From Planctomonas sp. JC2975 (GTDB lineage Bacteria; Actinomycetota; Actinomycetes; Actinomycetales; Microbacteriaceae): a DNA stretch of 64,000 nucleotides. The position numbers and the translations under genes were made by a program. The DNA is taken from contig NZ_JABEKS010000001.1 of the NCBI RefSeq assembly GCF_012985205.1, positions 1,364,001-1,428,000 of the forward strand. Reading direction: 5' to 3'. Below are positions 17,842-25,219 of the stretch, piece by piece; within the stretch, counting starts at the first letter, position 1, and each line of letters begins with the position of its first letter. The notes under the pieces are model-generated. The model was not told the DNA's origin and searched no databases. It saw nothing but the letters and a program-made list of their open reading frames with translations.

Positions 17842-18696
17842 ATGGACATCGGCTTCCACATCGCGAACTTCACCTGGGACGTTCCGGAGAACCTTCTCGC
17901 TGCCACATTCGCCCGCGCGGCGCGCGAGGCAGAGGCATCCGGCATCAAGCGCATCACGGTCATGGACCATTTCTGGCAGATCGGCAACATCGGGACTCCC
18001 GAGAAGCCGATGCTCGAGGGCTACACGGCCCTCGGCTTCCTGGCGTCGCACACCACGAAGGTGCTGCTGCACACACTGGTTACGGGCGTCATCTACCGTG
18101 AGCCTGGGATCCTCGCCAAGCAGATCTCCACACTAGACGTGCTCTCCGGCGGTCGGGCAGGACTCGGCATCGGCGCCGGCTGGAACGAGGAGGAGTCCAA
18201 GGGCCTCGGCATCCCGTTCCCTCCGACGAAGGAACGCTTCGAGCGCTTGGAGGAGGCCCTCCAGATCTGCCTGCAGATGTGGAGCGATGACGAGGGTCCG
18301 TACGACGGATCGCACTATCACCTCGGCCGCACCCTCAACTCGCCCCAGCCGCTCTCCAAGCCTCGCCCGTATCTGATGATCGGCGGCGTCGGCGAGCAGA
18401 AGACCCTGCGCTACGTCGCGCGATATGCGGATGCCTGCAACATCTTCGGCTCCCCCGATGCCGCCCACAAACTCGACGTGCTGCGGCACTGGTGCGATGT
18501 CGAGGGTCGCGACTACGACACCGTCGAGAAGACCACTACGACGGCGATCACGCCGGACACCGACTTCGACGAGTTCGTCGGGCGCCTCGAGGCGCTGCGC
18601 GAATTGGGGTTCACCGCCGCCTATGTGTCGGCGCGCACGCCGGATCCTCTCCACGCAGTGGAGTTCTTGGGACGAGTCGCAGAGAAGGTTGCATAA
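17842..18696 (+). CDS. LLM-class F420-dependent oxidoreductase
   Basis: A 284-residue TIM-barrel LLM enzyme. It begins MDIGFHIANFTWDVPENLLAA, then ITVMDHFWQIGNIGTPEKPMLEG at the active site, LSGGRAGLGIGAGWNEEESKGLGIPFPP for the F420 phosphate and tail, and later PYLMIGGVGEQKTLRYVARYAD. Its substrate is unknown. ATG 17842 is chosen because a TAACGT -10 box (17828-17833) lies eight bases before it, suggesting a leaderless transcript; an in-frame GTG at 17833 overlaps that box. The next gene starts two bases after its stop, so they form an operon. Confidence 0.87.
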   Translation: MDIGFHIANFTWDVPENLLAATFARAAREAEASGIKRITVMDHFWQIGNIGTPEKPMLEGYTALGFLASHTTKVLLHTLVTGVIYREPGILAKQISTLDVLSGGRAGLGIGAGWNEEESKGLGIPFPPTKERFERLEEALQICLQMWSDDEGPYDGSHYHLGRTLNSPQPLSKPRPYLMIGGVGEQKTLRYVARYADACNIFGSPDAAHKLDVLRHWCDVEGRDYDTVEKTTTTAITPDTDFDEFVGRLEALRELGFTAAYVSARTPDPLHAVEFLGRVAEKVA

Positions 18697-18698
18697 CC

Positions 18699-19139
18699 AT
18701 GCCGTTGACGGGTGAATGGGAGCCGGGCACTTCCGGCTGGGCACGCGAACAGGTCGAAGAGTTCGAGGCATCCGATGGCCGCAAGGCCAACACGCTGCGC
18801 GGAGTGCCGATCGTGGTCGTGACCATGGTGGGCGCCAAGAGCGGCAAGCTGCGCAAGAATCCGGTGATGCGGGTGGAGCATGACGGGGAGTACGCGGTCG
18901 TGGCGTCCAAGGGCGGGGCCGAGCAGCATCCGACCTGGTTCCACAACATCGTGAAGAACCCGAACGTCGAGCTTCAGGACGGCGCAAAGCGCCGCGATTA
19001 CGTCGCGCACCTGGCAGAGGGCGCCGAACGGGATGCCTGGTGGGAGCGGGCGGTCGCCGTCTGGCCCGACTACGCGGGCTATCAGAAGAAGACCGAGCGG
19101 ATCATCCCCGTCTTCGTGCTCGTTCCCGTCGAGGTCTGA
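18699..19139 (+). CDS. Ddn-like nitroreductase-family deazaflavin protein
   Basis: A 146-residue DUF385/Ddn-family split-barrel protein. Family landmarks are VVTMVGAKSGKLRKNPVMRV, then SKGGAEQHPTWFHNIVKNPNV and WPDYAGYQKKTERIIPVFVL. The upstream LLM oxidoreductase ends two bases earlier, so the pair is probably cotranscribed and may act in one F420-linked pathway. It is the third Ddn-type gene of this region. Confidence 0.88.
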   Translation: MPLTGEWEPGTSGWAREQVEEFEASDGRKANTLRGVPIVVVTMVGAKSGKLRKNPVMRVEHDGEYAVVASKGGAEQHPTWFHNIVKNPNVELQDGAKRRDYVAHLAEGAERDAWWERAVAVWPDYAGYQKKTERIIPVFVLVPVEV

Positions 19140-19224
19140 GCCACCGAACGGGGAAGAGCCAGGGCTCCTCGCCGCAGACATCACCGCCTTCCTCCGCCTC
19201 GTGCACTGATCGTGCACACGATCG

Positions 19225-20112
19225 TCAGCGCAGGTCCGCCGCTCCCGTCATGATCGCCGTGCGCACGCGCTCGAGCACCGCGCTGCGCAGGTTCCACTGC
19301 TGCCAGTACAGGGCGACGTCGACGCCACGTCGGTCGAGCACAGTGACGCCGGCCCCGGCGTCATCCAGTTGCCATGTCGGCACCATGCCCCAGCCGAACC
19401 CGAGACGAAGGGCCGCGACGAAGTCCGCCGATGCCGGCACCTGCGAGCGCGGCGGTGTCGCGCCCGCGACACCTCTGTCTGTCAGGTAGCTGCGCTGCAG
19501 CTCGTCTTCACGGTCGAAGTCCACCAGCGGGGCGGATGCCAGTGCCGCGCGCGTCACCCCGTGCGGGAACCACCTCGAGACGAACTCCGGGGACGCGCAC
19601 GGAACGTAGCGCGCAACGCAGAGCGGCTCGACCGTGCAGCCCTGCACCGGTGTGGACTCCGACGTGATGGCCGCCATCACCGTTCCGTCTCGCAGGTAGG
19701 CGGCGGTGTGCTCCTGATCCGCCCGATGGAACTCGAAGCTCACGTCGCGCAACCCGGCGAGGGCGGGCAGCACCCAGGTGGCCAGCGAATCCGCGTTGAC
19801 CGCGAGGGGGACGAGCGGGTGAGGAGCACCGGCATCCGTGCCGTCGCCCGATGCGTCGCCGGCCACCTCGGCCGCGAGCTCCGCGGTGAGGGCGTCGATC
19901 TGGCGGGCGATCCGGAGCACGGCGGCGCCGCCATCCGTCACCGCCACCGGTTTGGAACGCACCAGCAGCACCCGCCCGACGGAGGCCTCCAGCGCGCGGA
20001 TCCGCTGACTCACGGCCGACGGCGTGATGTGCAGGGCGCGGGCGGCGGCGTCCAGCGTGCCGTTGGTCACGGCAGCGTCGAGTGCACGCAGTTGCGCGAG
20101 ATCCATCTCCAT
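19225..20112 (-). CDS. lysG: LysR-type regulator LysG/ArgP
   Basis: A 295-residue LysR regulator of the ArgP/LysG group, which senses basic amino acids and turns on the divergent lysE/argO exporter gene. The N-terminal winged helix-turn-helix is clear (LAQLRALDAAVTNGTLDAAA, then ITPSAVSQRIRALE), with the characteristic GRVLLVRSKPVAVTDGG wing; a periplasmic-binding-like effector domain follows. It is divergent from lysE with 71 bp between starts, where CTGAAG repeats lie. ATGs at 20112 and 20106 are both possible. Confidence 0.9.
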   Translation of the reverse strand: MEMDLAQLRALDAAVTNGTLDAAARALHITPSAVSQRIRALEASVGRVLLVRSKPVAVTDGGAAVLRIARQIDALTAELAAEVAGDASGDGTDAGAPHPLVPLAVNADSLATWVLPALAGLRDVSFEFHRADQEHTAAYLRDGTVMAAITSESTPVQGCTVEPLCVARYVPCASPEFVSRWFPHGVTRAALASAPLVDFDREDELQRSYLTDRGVAGATPPRSQVPASADFVAALRLGFGWGMVPTWQLDDAGAGVTVLDRRGVDVALYWQQWNLRSAVLERVRTAIMTGAADLR

Positions 20113-20141
20113 CGGAAGTGATGCTAATGCACCTGAAGAAA

Positions 20142-20158
20142 CTGAAGCTGGGCTTCAG
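20142..20158. promoter_or_regulatory. Probable LysG operator between lysG and lysE
   Basis: An exact inverted repeat CTGAAGC-TGG-GCTTCAG lies in the divergent promoter region, with one more direct CTGAAG a few bases upstream (from 20133). A TAGTCT box at 20173-20178 then places the lysE start (GTG 20184) as leaderless. Position and symmetry fit a LysR-type activator site. Confidence 0.55.
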
Positions 20159-20183
20159 CTTGCGATCCGCATAGTCTCGTGCG

Positions 20184-20924
20184 GTGCCCCCGCTGTCCTC
20201 CCCCACGCTCGCGATCGTCGCCGCAGACACTCTCGGCCGCCTCGGCGGCTCCATGTCCGAGCACGTCGTCACTCAGGTCGCGTCCGCCGTCGTCACGCAG
20301 GCCGCGCCGACCGCCACCGTGCTGGCGGGGTTCGCATTCAGCATGTCGCTCATCGTGGCGATCGGCGCGCAGAACGCGTTCGTGCTGCGGCAGGGACTGC
20401 GCAAGGAGTACGTGCTGCCGATCGTGATCGTCTGTGCGGGGACGGATGCCCTGCTCATCACCGCCGGAATCGCCGGCGTGGGGGCCATCATCCTCGCCGC
20501 TCCGTGGGTACTCGTCGTCGTGCGCTGGATCGGCGTTGCGTTCCTCGTGATCTACGGCGTGCTGGCGGCGAGGCGGGCGATCCGTCCCGGTGAGCTCGAT
20601 CCGGCATCCGGATCGGGTCCCGCCGGCCTGTGGCCGACGATCGCCGCCTGTCTCGCCTTCACCTGGCTCAACCCGCACGTGTACCTGGACACCGTCGTGC
20701 TGATGGGGACCGTCGGCAACGGATACGGGGACAACCGCTGGTGGTTCGCACTCGGCGCCGCGTTCGCCAGTGCCGTCTGGTTCACCGCCCTCGGCTTCGG
20801 CGCTCGGGCGCTGCGCCCGATCTTCCGCTCGCCTGTCGCGTGGCGCCTGCTCGACGTGCTCATCGCGCTCATGATGTTCGCGATCGCCATCACGCTGGCG
20901 GTGGAGGCGATCACAGCGCACTAG
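20184..20924 (+). CDS. lysE: LysE/ArgO basic amino acid exporter
   Basis: A 246-residue LysE-family exporter that removes excess lysine or arginine. The core begins with LAGFAFSMSLIVAIGAQNAFVLRQGLR, the most conserved stretch of LysE/ArgO, and FTWLNPHVYLDTVVLMGTVG is the second signature. About six membrane segments are visible. GTG 20184 lies six bases after a TAGTCT box, suggesting a leaderless mRNA; a GTG-to-ATG alternative at 20253 would remove a 23-residue N-terminal extension. The divergent LysG neighbour confirms the role. Confidence 0.9.
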   Translation: MPPLSSPTLAIVAADTLGRLGGSMSEHVVTQVASAVVTQAAPTATVLAGFAFSMSLIVAIGAQNAFVLRQGLRKEYVLPIVIVCAGTDALLITAGIAGVGAIILAAPWVLVVVRWIGVAFLVIYGVLAARRAIRPGELDPASGSGPAGLWPTIAACLAFTWLNPHVYLDTVVLMGTVGNGYGDNRWWFALGAAFASAVWFTALGFGARALRPIFRSPVAWRLLDVLIALMMFAIAITLAVEAITAH

Positions 20925-20939
20925 GCGCCGCCGCCGCGA

Positions 20940-21455
20940 TCATTCGGCGAGCGCGATGGCTTCCTGCACGCCTCGGTGGAGCGCCTCGTGGTCGTCGGTG
21001 GAGAGGTCCTCGTCGCCCCCGAAAAGGTAGGGGCGTCCCTCGCCCGTCTCGATGAAGTCCTTGAGGCTGCCGTTCACGAACATGCTCCAGGCGCTCGAGC
21101 ACGAGTCGTAGCACTCCACTTCCGGGGAGAGTCCTTCGTGGGTGAATGTCACGCGGGCCCCCTCCTGGGACTCCGCGATCTCGAAACGCACGGTGCTGCC
21201 GTTCCACTCCTGCTTGTCCTCGATGTAGTCGAGGTAGCTGCCAGTGACCAGCCAGGCGATCCTTCGGTCGGGCACGATGTCGGTGACTCGGAATCCGCTG
21301 TAGTGCAGCCCCGGGACCACGTAGACGAACTCGTCGCCCACCGCGGTGGTCGAGCCGGTGATGCGACCCCACCATCCCGAGACGTCGTTGATCCGCTCGA
21401 ACGCCTGATGCGCTGTGGCATCCACGGTGACCGTCGTCGTGTAGTCAGTGCTCAT
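20940..21455 (-). CDS. SRPBCC-family protein (AHSA1-like)
   Basis: A 171-residue START/SRPBCC-fold protein with the typical opening TTTVTVDATAHQAFERINDVSGWWG and closing VFVNGSLKDFIETGEG. Such proteins bind a hydrophobic ligand in a helix-grip cavity; the function here is unknown. ATG 21455 follows GAAGGAGA. It is divergent from an HxlR regulator gene and shares its control region, which carries two palindromes, so it is probably the regulator's target. Confidence 0.82.
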   Translation of the reverse strand: MSTDYTTTVTVDATAHQAFERINDVSGWWGRITGSTTAVGDEFVYVVPGLHYSGFRVTDIVPDRRIAWLVTGSYLDYIEDKQEWNGSTVRFEIAESQEGARVTFTHEGLSPEVECYDSCSSAWSMFVNGSLKDFIETGEGRPYLFGGDEDLSTDDHEALHRGVQEAIALAE

Positions 21456-21531
21456 GGCCGTCTCCTTCGTCGAGTCCTCGTCGCGAGCCCGGCGCATCCG
21501 GCGGTCTGGAATCGAGCCGCGGATGCGCCTG

Positions 21532-21546
21532 CTTGCGTGATGCAAG
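21532..21546. promoter_or_regulatory. Operator 1 of HxlR/SRPBCC pair
   Basis: CTTGC-GTGAT-GCAAG, a 15-bp palindrome in the divergent region. A near-identical copy lies 33 bp away centre to centre, about three helical turns, so two regulator dimers could bind on one face of the DNA. Confidence 0.7.
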
Positions 21547-21564
21547 TGAGACTAACTCCGTCCG

Positions 21565-21579
21565 CTTGCATGACGCAAG
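21565..21579. promoter_or_regulatory. Operator 2 of HxlR/SRPBCC pair
   Basis: CTTGC-ATGAC-GCAAG, the second palindrome, immediately before the TAGCGT -10 box (21583-21588) of the HxlR gene, where binding would block its promoter (autoregulation). Confidence 0.7.
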
Positions 21580-21594
21580 TGTTAGCGTCGGATC

Positions 21595-22068
21595 ATGTTG
21601 GGAAAGAACTACGACTCCCAGGTGTGCTCGATCGCACGATCGCTCGAGCTGGTCGGCGAACGGTGGAGCCTGCTCATCATCCGCGATGCCCTGTTCGCCG
21701 GAGTGACGCGATTCGGGGACTTCCAGCACAACCTCGGCATCGCGACCAATGTGCTCGCCTCCCGGCTCGACGCCTTCGTCGCTGCCGGCATCATGCAGCG
21801 GGATGCCGCGTCCGACTACGTGCTCACCGAGAAGGGTCGGGCCCTCGCGGTCGCGCTGATCGCGCTCACCGAGTGGGGCGACGGGTGGGCGTCTCCGATC
21901 GAGCCGCCCATCCTCTATGAGCACAGCAGATGCGGAGCCGCCGTCCATGCCATGGCCGTGTGCGAGACCCACGGTGCCGTCGATGCTGACGAGGTCTCGG
22001 TGCGGATCGGGCCAGGGATGCCTGCCGAGTACCTCGCGAACCGTCGCGGAGGATCTGCGGCACGGTAG
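21595..22068 (+). CDS. HxlR-family transcriptional regulator
   Basis: A 157-residue winged-helix regulator. The HxlR landmarks are CSIARSLELVGERWSLLIIRDAL, FGDFQHNLGIATNVLASRLD and the wing DYVLTEKGRAL. HxlR proteins respond to aldehydes, quinones or disulfide stress; a cysteine in the N-terminal QVCSIA segment is at the usual sensing position. The ATG at 21595 follows a TAGCGT box by six bases, so the mRNA is probably leaderless. It is divergent from the SRPBCC gene with twin palindromes between. Confidence 0.9.
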   Translation: MLGKNYDSQVCSIARSLELVGERWSLLIIRDALFAGVTRFGDFQHNLGIATNVLASRLDAFVAAGIMQRDAASDYVLTEKGRALAVALIALTEWGDGWASPIEPPILYEHSRCGAAVHAMAVCETHGAVDADEVSVRIGPGMPAEYLANRRGGSAAR

Positions 22069-22076
22069 CCGCTCCG

Positions 22077-22802
22077 CTACGGCTTCGCCCCGTTCGCGAA
22101 CGACCCGTGCAGCGTGATGTCGCGGAACTCCGTGGTCTTCACCACCGCTTTCACGGCGGCCAGGGTGGCGTCGTCGTTCGGACTCACGTCGATGGTGAGC
22201 TGTCCGTAGTCGATCCGGCCTGTGTAGGGAATGCTCACCGACAGCGATTGCACTCCGGGCGTGGTCGCGAGCACGAAGAGGCCCTGGGAGACACCGAGCG
22301 AGTTGTCCTGATCGACGTTGCCGTCGAAGGTGCCCGTCCAATTCTGCCGCGTGGCGATCCGGCCGTTCGTCGCGGGGGTCTCGATCGCGAGGTCGATGCC
22401 GGTCCATCCCACGTCGCGCGCGAGCGTCCTGGTGACGGCAGCGGTCTGCCTGGCCGTGGCATCCGCCGACATCGCGACGGCGAACGATGCGTGGAACGAG
22501 TGCTGTTCCACGGGCGTCGGGCGGGCCCCGTCCTTTCCCTTGATCAGGATGAACGACTGGGAGAACGTGACCGCCTTCGTCGCGGAGGCGACGGCCGGCA
22601 GGGCGCGAATGTCTGCAAGCGCCCGGGTGAGCTCTCCTGAGACGGTCGGATCGAGGGTCGGCGTGGCGGTCGGCGTCGGCGTGGCCGATGACGCGTATGC
22701 GCCACCCATCGGGAGGCCGGCCCGCGCCGTGCAGCCGGCGAGACATCCGCTCAGCACGAGGACGGTGACAGCTGCCCACCTTCTCGAACGCATGCGCGCC
22801 AT
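22077..22802 (-). CDS. Predicted lipoprotein of unknown function
   Basis: A 241-residue protein with a lipoprotein signal (RRWAAVTVLVLSG, lipobox LAGC), a Thr/Pro linker (SATPTPTATPTLDP) and a soluble domain without recognised motifs. It follows the MMPL gene by 34 bp on the same strand, so it may be an accessory of that exporter. ATGs at 22802 and 22793 are both possible. The stop lies nine bases from the convergent HxlR stop. Confidence 0.7.
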   Translation of the reverse strand: MARMRSRRWAAVTVLVLSGCLAGCTARAGLPMGGAYASSATPTPTATPTLDPTVSGELTRALADIRALPAVASATKAVTFSQSFILIKGKDGARPTPVEQHSFHASFAVAMSADATARQTAAVTRTLARDVGWTGIDLAIETPATNGRIATRQNWTGTFDGNVDQDNSLGVSQGLFVLATTPGVQSLSVSIPYTGRIDYGQLTIDVSPNDDATLAAVKAVVKTTEFRDITLHGSFANGAKP

Positions 22803-22836
22803 CCTACGGAGTCGGCTGCAGCCGGCTTCTCGCGCC

Positions 22837-25068
22837 TCAGTCCTCGGCGATGCCGATCTTCGCGTGCAGGCGCTTCGCCCAGCGCGGCGCCCACCACATG
22901 ATGCGTTCCTGCCACGTCATGAACGCGGGCACCAGCAGGCAACGCACGAGGGTGGCGTCGATGAGCACCGCGAAGGCGAGCGCCACGCCGAGCTGCTTGA
23001 TGATGAGAAGGTCGCCCGTGGCGAATCCGGTGAACACCACGATGATGATGAGCGCTGCCGACGTGATGATGCGTCCCGAGCGCTGCAGGCCGAGCGCGAT
23101 GGACTCCCGACCGGAGGTGCCGGCGTCCACCCGCTCCTTGATGCGGCTCAGGATGAACATCTCGTAGTCCATCGCCAGCCCGAAGCCGAACGCGAGGGTC
23201 AGCACCAGCACGATCACGTCGACGCCGTACACGTGATCCGCATCGAAGCCGAGGATGCCGGCGAATGCGCCGTCCTGGAAGCCCCAGACCAGCAGGCCGA
23301 GGGATGCGCCGAGAGAGAGCGCACTGGCCACCAACGCCTTCAGCGGCACGACGAGCGACCCGGTCATGAGGAACAGCAGCACGATCGTGCCCACGGCCAC
23401 GATGAGGATCGCCCAGGGTGCGCCCTCCGCCAGCGAATCCGCGAGGTCAACCGTGCCGGCGTCGATGCCCGTCACCCAATGCCGGAACGCCGGTGGACCC
23501 GCGCGGATCTCGCGCACCACGCCGACGCCGTTCCGCGCATCCAGCGACACCCGCGCGGTCCACGAGTCGCCGGAGCGCTGCGGATCCTGCACCGACGTGA
23601 CGTTGTCGAGCTTGCGCACGTCACCCGACCAGGCGACCAGGTCGGCGCGCGTTGTGGTGACCAGCTGCACCCGCGCTGGGGCGGCATCCGGGAACCGGTC
23701 GGTGAGGGTCGTCTCGAACGTGTACTCGCTGGATGCACGCGGCACGGCGTCGATGCTCGTGTTGGCCAGCAAGAGCGTGATGACCGGGCTGGCGAGCACG
23801 AGCAGGACCACGACGACGCCGAGCGTCACCAATGCCGGACGCCGCTGCACGCGACGCGTGAGCCGCGAGAAGAACCCTTCGTCCGGCGCCACGTCGCCGA
23901 ACCGGATGATGTACCTGCCGAGCAGCGGCAGCCGGGTGAGCGCGCCGGGCTTCAGGAGCTTGCGTCCGGTGAGCCCGATGATCGCAGGGATGAGCGTGGT
24001 GGCCGAGAGCATCGCGACCATCGTCACCGCGATCGCCGCGATGCCCACCGCCCGCACGAACGCGGGCTCGAAGACCAGCAACCCGAGACTGGCGATCGCG
24101 AACGTCGTGCCGGAGAACAGCACGGTCCGTCCGGCGCGATCGAGGGCTATGGCCACCGCGGCGAGCCGGGTCGCGCGGTCGGCCGCATCTGCTCCACCGG
24201 CGACGGATGCCCGGTATTCCTCCCTGAACCGGCTCACGACGAGCAGGCCGTAGTCGATCGAGAGGCCGAGGCCCACGGCGGTGATGACGTTGATCACGGT
24301 GTTCGCGATGTCGGTCCAGTACGTGAAGGCCATCAGGACGCCGAGCGAGGTCACGATGGATGCCCCGGCGCCGATCAGCGGCAGCCCTGCAGCGATGAAC
24401 CCGCCGAACACGACGAGCATCACGATCAGCGCGATGGGCAGCGCTACCGTCTCCCCTCGCCTCAGGTCGTTCTCGGAGATCGCCTGCAGGGAGTCGGTGA
24501 GCAGCTGCGTGCTGCCGACCTCGGCGGTCGCACCAGGGTGAGCGGCTCGCAGGTCGGAGGCGGCGTCATCCATCAGTCGTTGCACTCGATCGACGGTGGC
24601 CTGCGACGCCGAGCGGCCGTCGGCTCCCGTCACCGTCGCCGTGATGAGCACCCCTTTGCCGTCCGCCGCAATGAGCGACGCCACCTGCGGATTGCGGATG
24701 CCGCCTGGCACCGCGAGCGGATCGACCACCGCCGTGTGCGGCAGCGCGACGAGATCCTGCGCGAGCCGCGTCGTGCGGGCCGCCACCTGGACATTCTCCG
24801 GGTCCACGCCGTAGATGAGCAGCGTGGTGGTCTTGCCGGATGCCGCGGCCAGCCGATCCGATCCTTGCGAGCTCTCGCCGTGCACCTGCGGTACGGATCC
24901 GGCGAGCCGGTCGAAGAGGTTCTGCCCGCCGATGCCGCCGAGCGCCGTGGCGGCGGTGGTGCCGACGACGATCAGCCAGACCACGAGCGTGAGCCACGGA
25001 TGCCGCGCGGCGGCCGCGCCCATTCTCCCGATCGGTCCGATGCGTCGTTGGACAGTCGGCTGCGTCAT
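22837..25068 (-). CDS. MMPL-family RND exporter
   Basis: A 743-residue RND-type membrane transporter. It has two repeats of one span, an extracellular domain, and a five-span bundle; the signature GLGLSIDYGLLVVSRFREEY lies in the first bundle and FGFGLAMDYEMFILSRIKE in the second, with the proton-relay Asp-Tyr pairs. MMPL proteins export lipids or siderophores or efflux toxic compounds; the cargo is unknown. The ATG at 25068 follows GGTGGAGGCAGG. The following lipoprotein gene may belong to the same unit. Confidence 0.9.
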   Translation of the reverse strand: MTQPTVQRRIGPIGRMGAAAARHPWLTLVVWLIVVGTTAATALGGIGGQNLFDRLAGSVPQVHGESSQGSDRLAAASGKTTTLLIYGVDPENVQVAARTTRLAQDLVALPHTAVVDPLAVPGGIRNPQVASLIAADGKGVLITATVTGADGRSASQATVDRVQRLMDDAASDLRAAHPGATAEVGSTQLLTDSLQAISENDLRRGETVALPIALIVMLVVFGGFIAAGLPLIGAGASIVTSLGVLMAFTYWTDIANTVINVITAVGLGLSIDYGLLVVSRFREEYRASVAGGADAADRATRLAAVAIALDRAGRTVLFSGTTFAIASLGLLVFEPAFVRAVGIAAIAVTMVAMLSATTLIPAIIGLTGRKLLKPGALTRLPLLGRYIIRFGDVAPDEGFFSRLTRRVQRRPALVTLGVVVVLLVLASPVITLLLANTSIDAVPRASSEYTFETTLTDRFPDAAPARVQLVTTTRADLVAWSGDVRKLDNVTSVQDPQRSGDSWTARVSLDARNGVGVVREIRAGPPAFRHWVTGIDAGTVDLADSLAEGAPWAILIVAVGTIVLLFLMTGSLVVPLKALVASALSLGASLGLLVWGFQDGAFAGILGFDADHVYGVDVIVLVLTLAFGFGLAMDYEMFILSRIKERVDAGTSGRESIALGLQRSGRIITSAALIIIVVFTGFATGDLLIIKQLGVALAFAVLIDATLVRCLLVPAFMTWQERIMWWAPRWAKRLHAKIGIAED

Positions 25069-25154
25069 CCTGCCTCCACCAGAAGCGCCTCCCACGACTG
25101 CGTGACCCGACTGTGACTGCACGACCGACGCGCGAACGACGGCCCCAGACACCA

Positions 25155-25190
25155 CTGTGCCTCGCCGCGCGACACGGCGGCGAGGCACAG
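25155..25190 (-). terminator. Hairpin terminator after the xylanase gene
   Basis: A perfect 14-bp stem (CTGTGCCTCGCCGC with its complement) and an 8-base loop lie 30 bp after the xylanase stop. There is no T-run, so this would be an I-shaped terminator, as is common in actinobacteria. Confidence 0.7.
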
Positions 25191-25219
25191 TCTAGGTCGG
25201 TAGAGGTAAGAGGCGAGCG

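Noticed and set aside
6333-19139. A biosynthetic gene cluster for a secondary metabolite
   Set aside because: No core synthase, NRPS, PKS or RiPP precursor is seen; the genes are explained by F420 metabolism.
20940-21545. Longer SRPBCC protein starting at 21545
   Set aside because: The extra 30 residues run over the operator palindromes and lack similarity; the ATG at 21455 has a strong ribosome binding site.
22318-25116. A 932-residue plus-strand open frame
   Set aside because: It is opposite the MMPL gene, rich in His/Arg/Asp/Glu repeats, and has no recognisable domain; the minus-strand MMPL protein explains the sequence.
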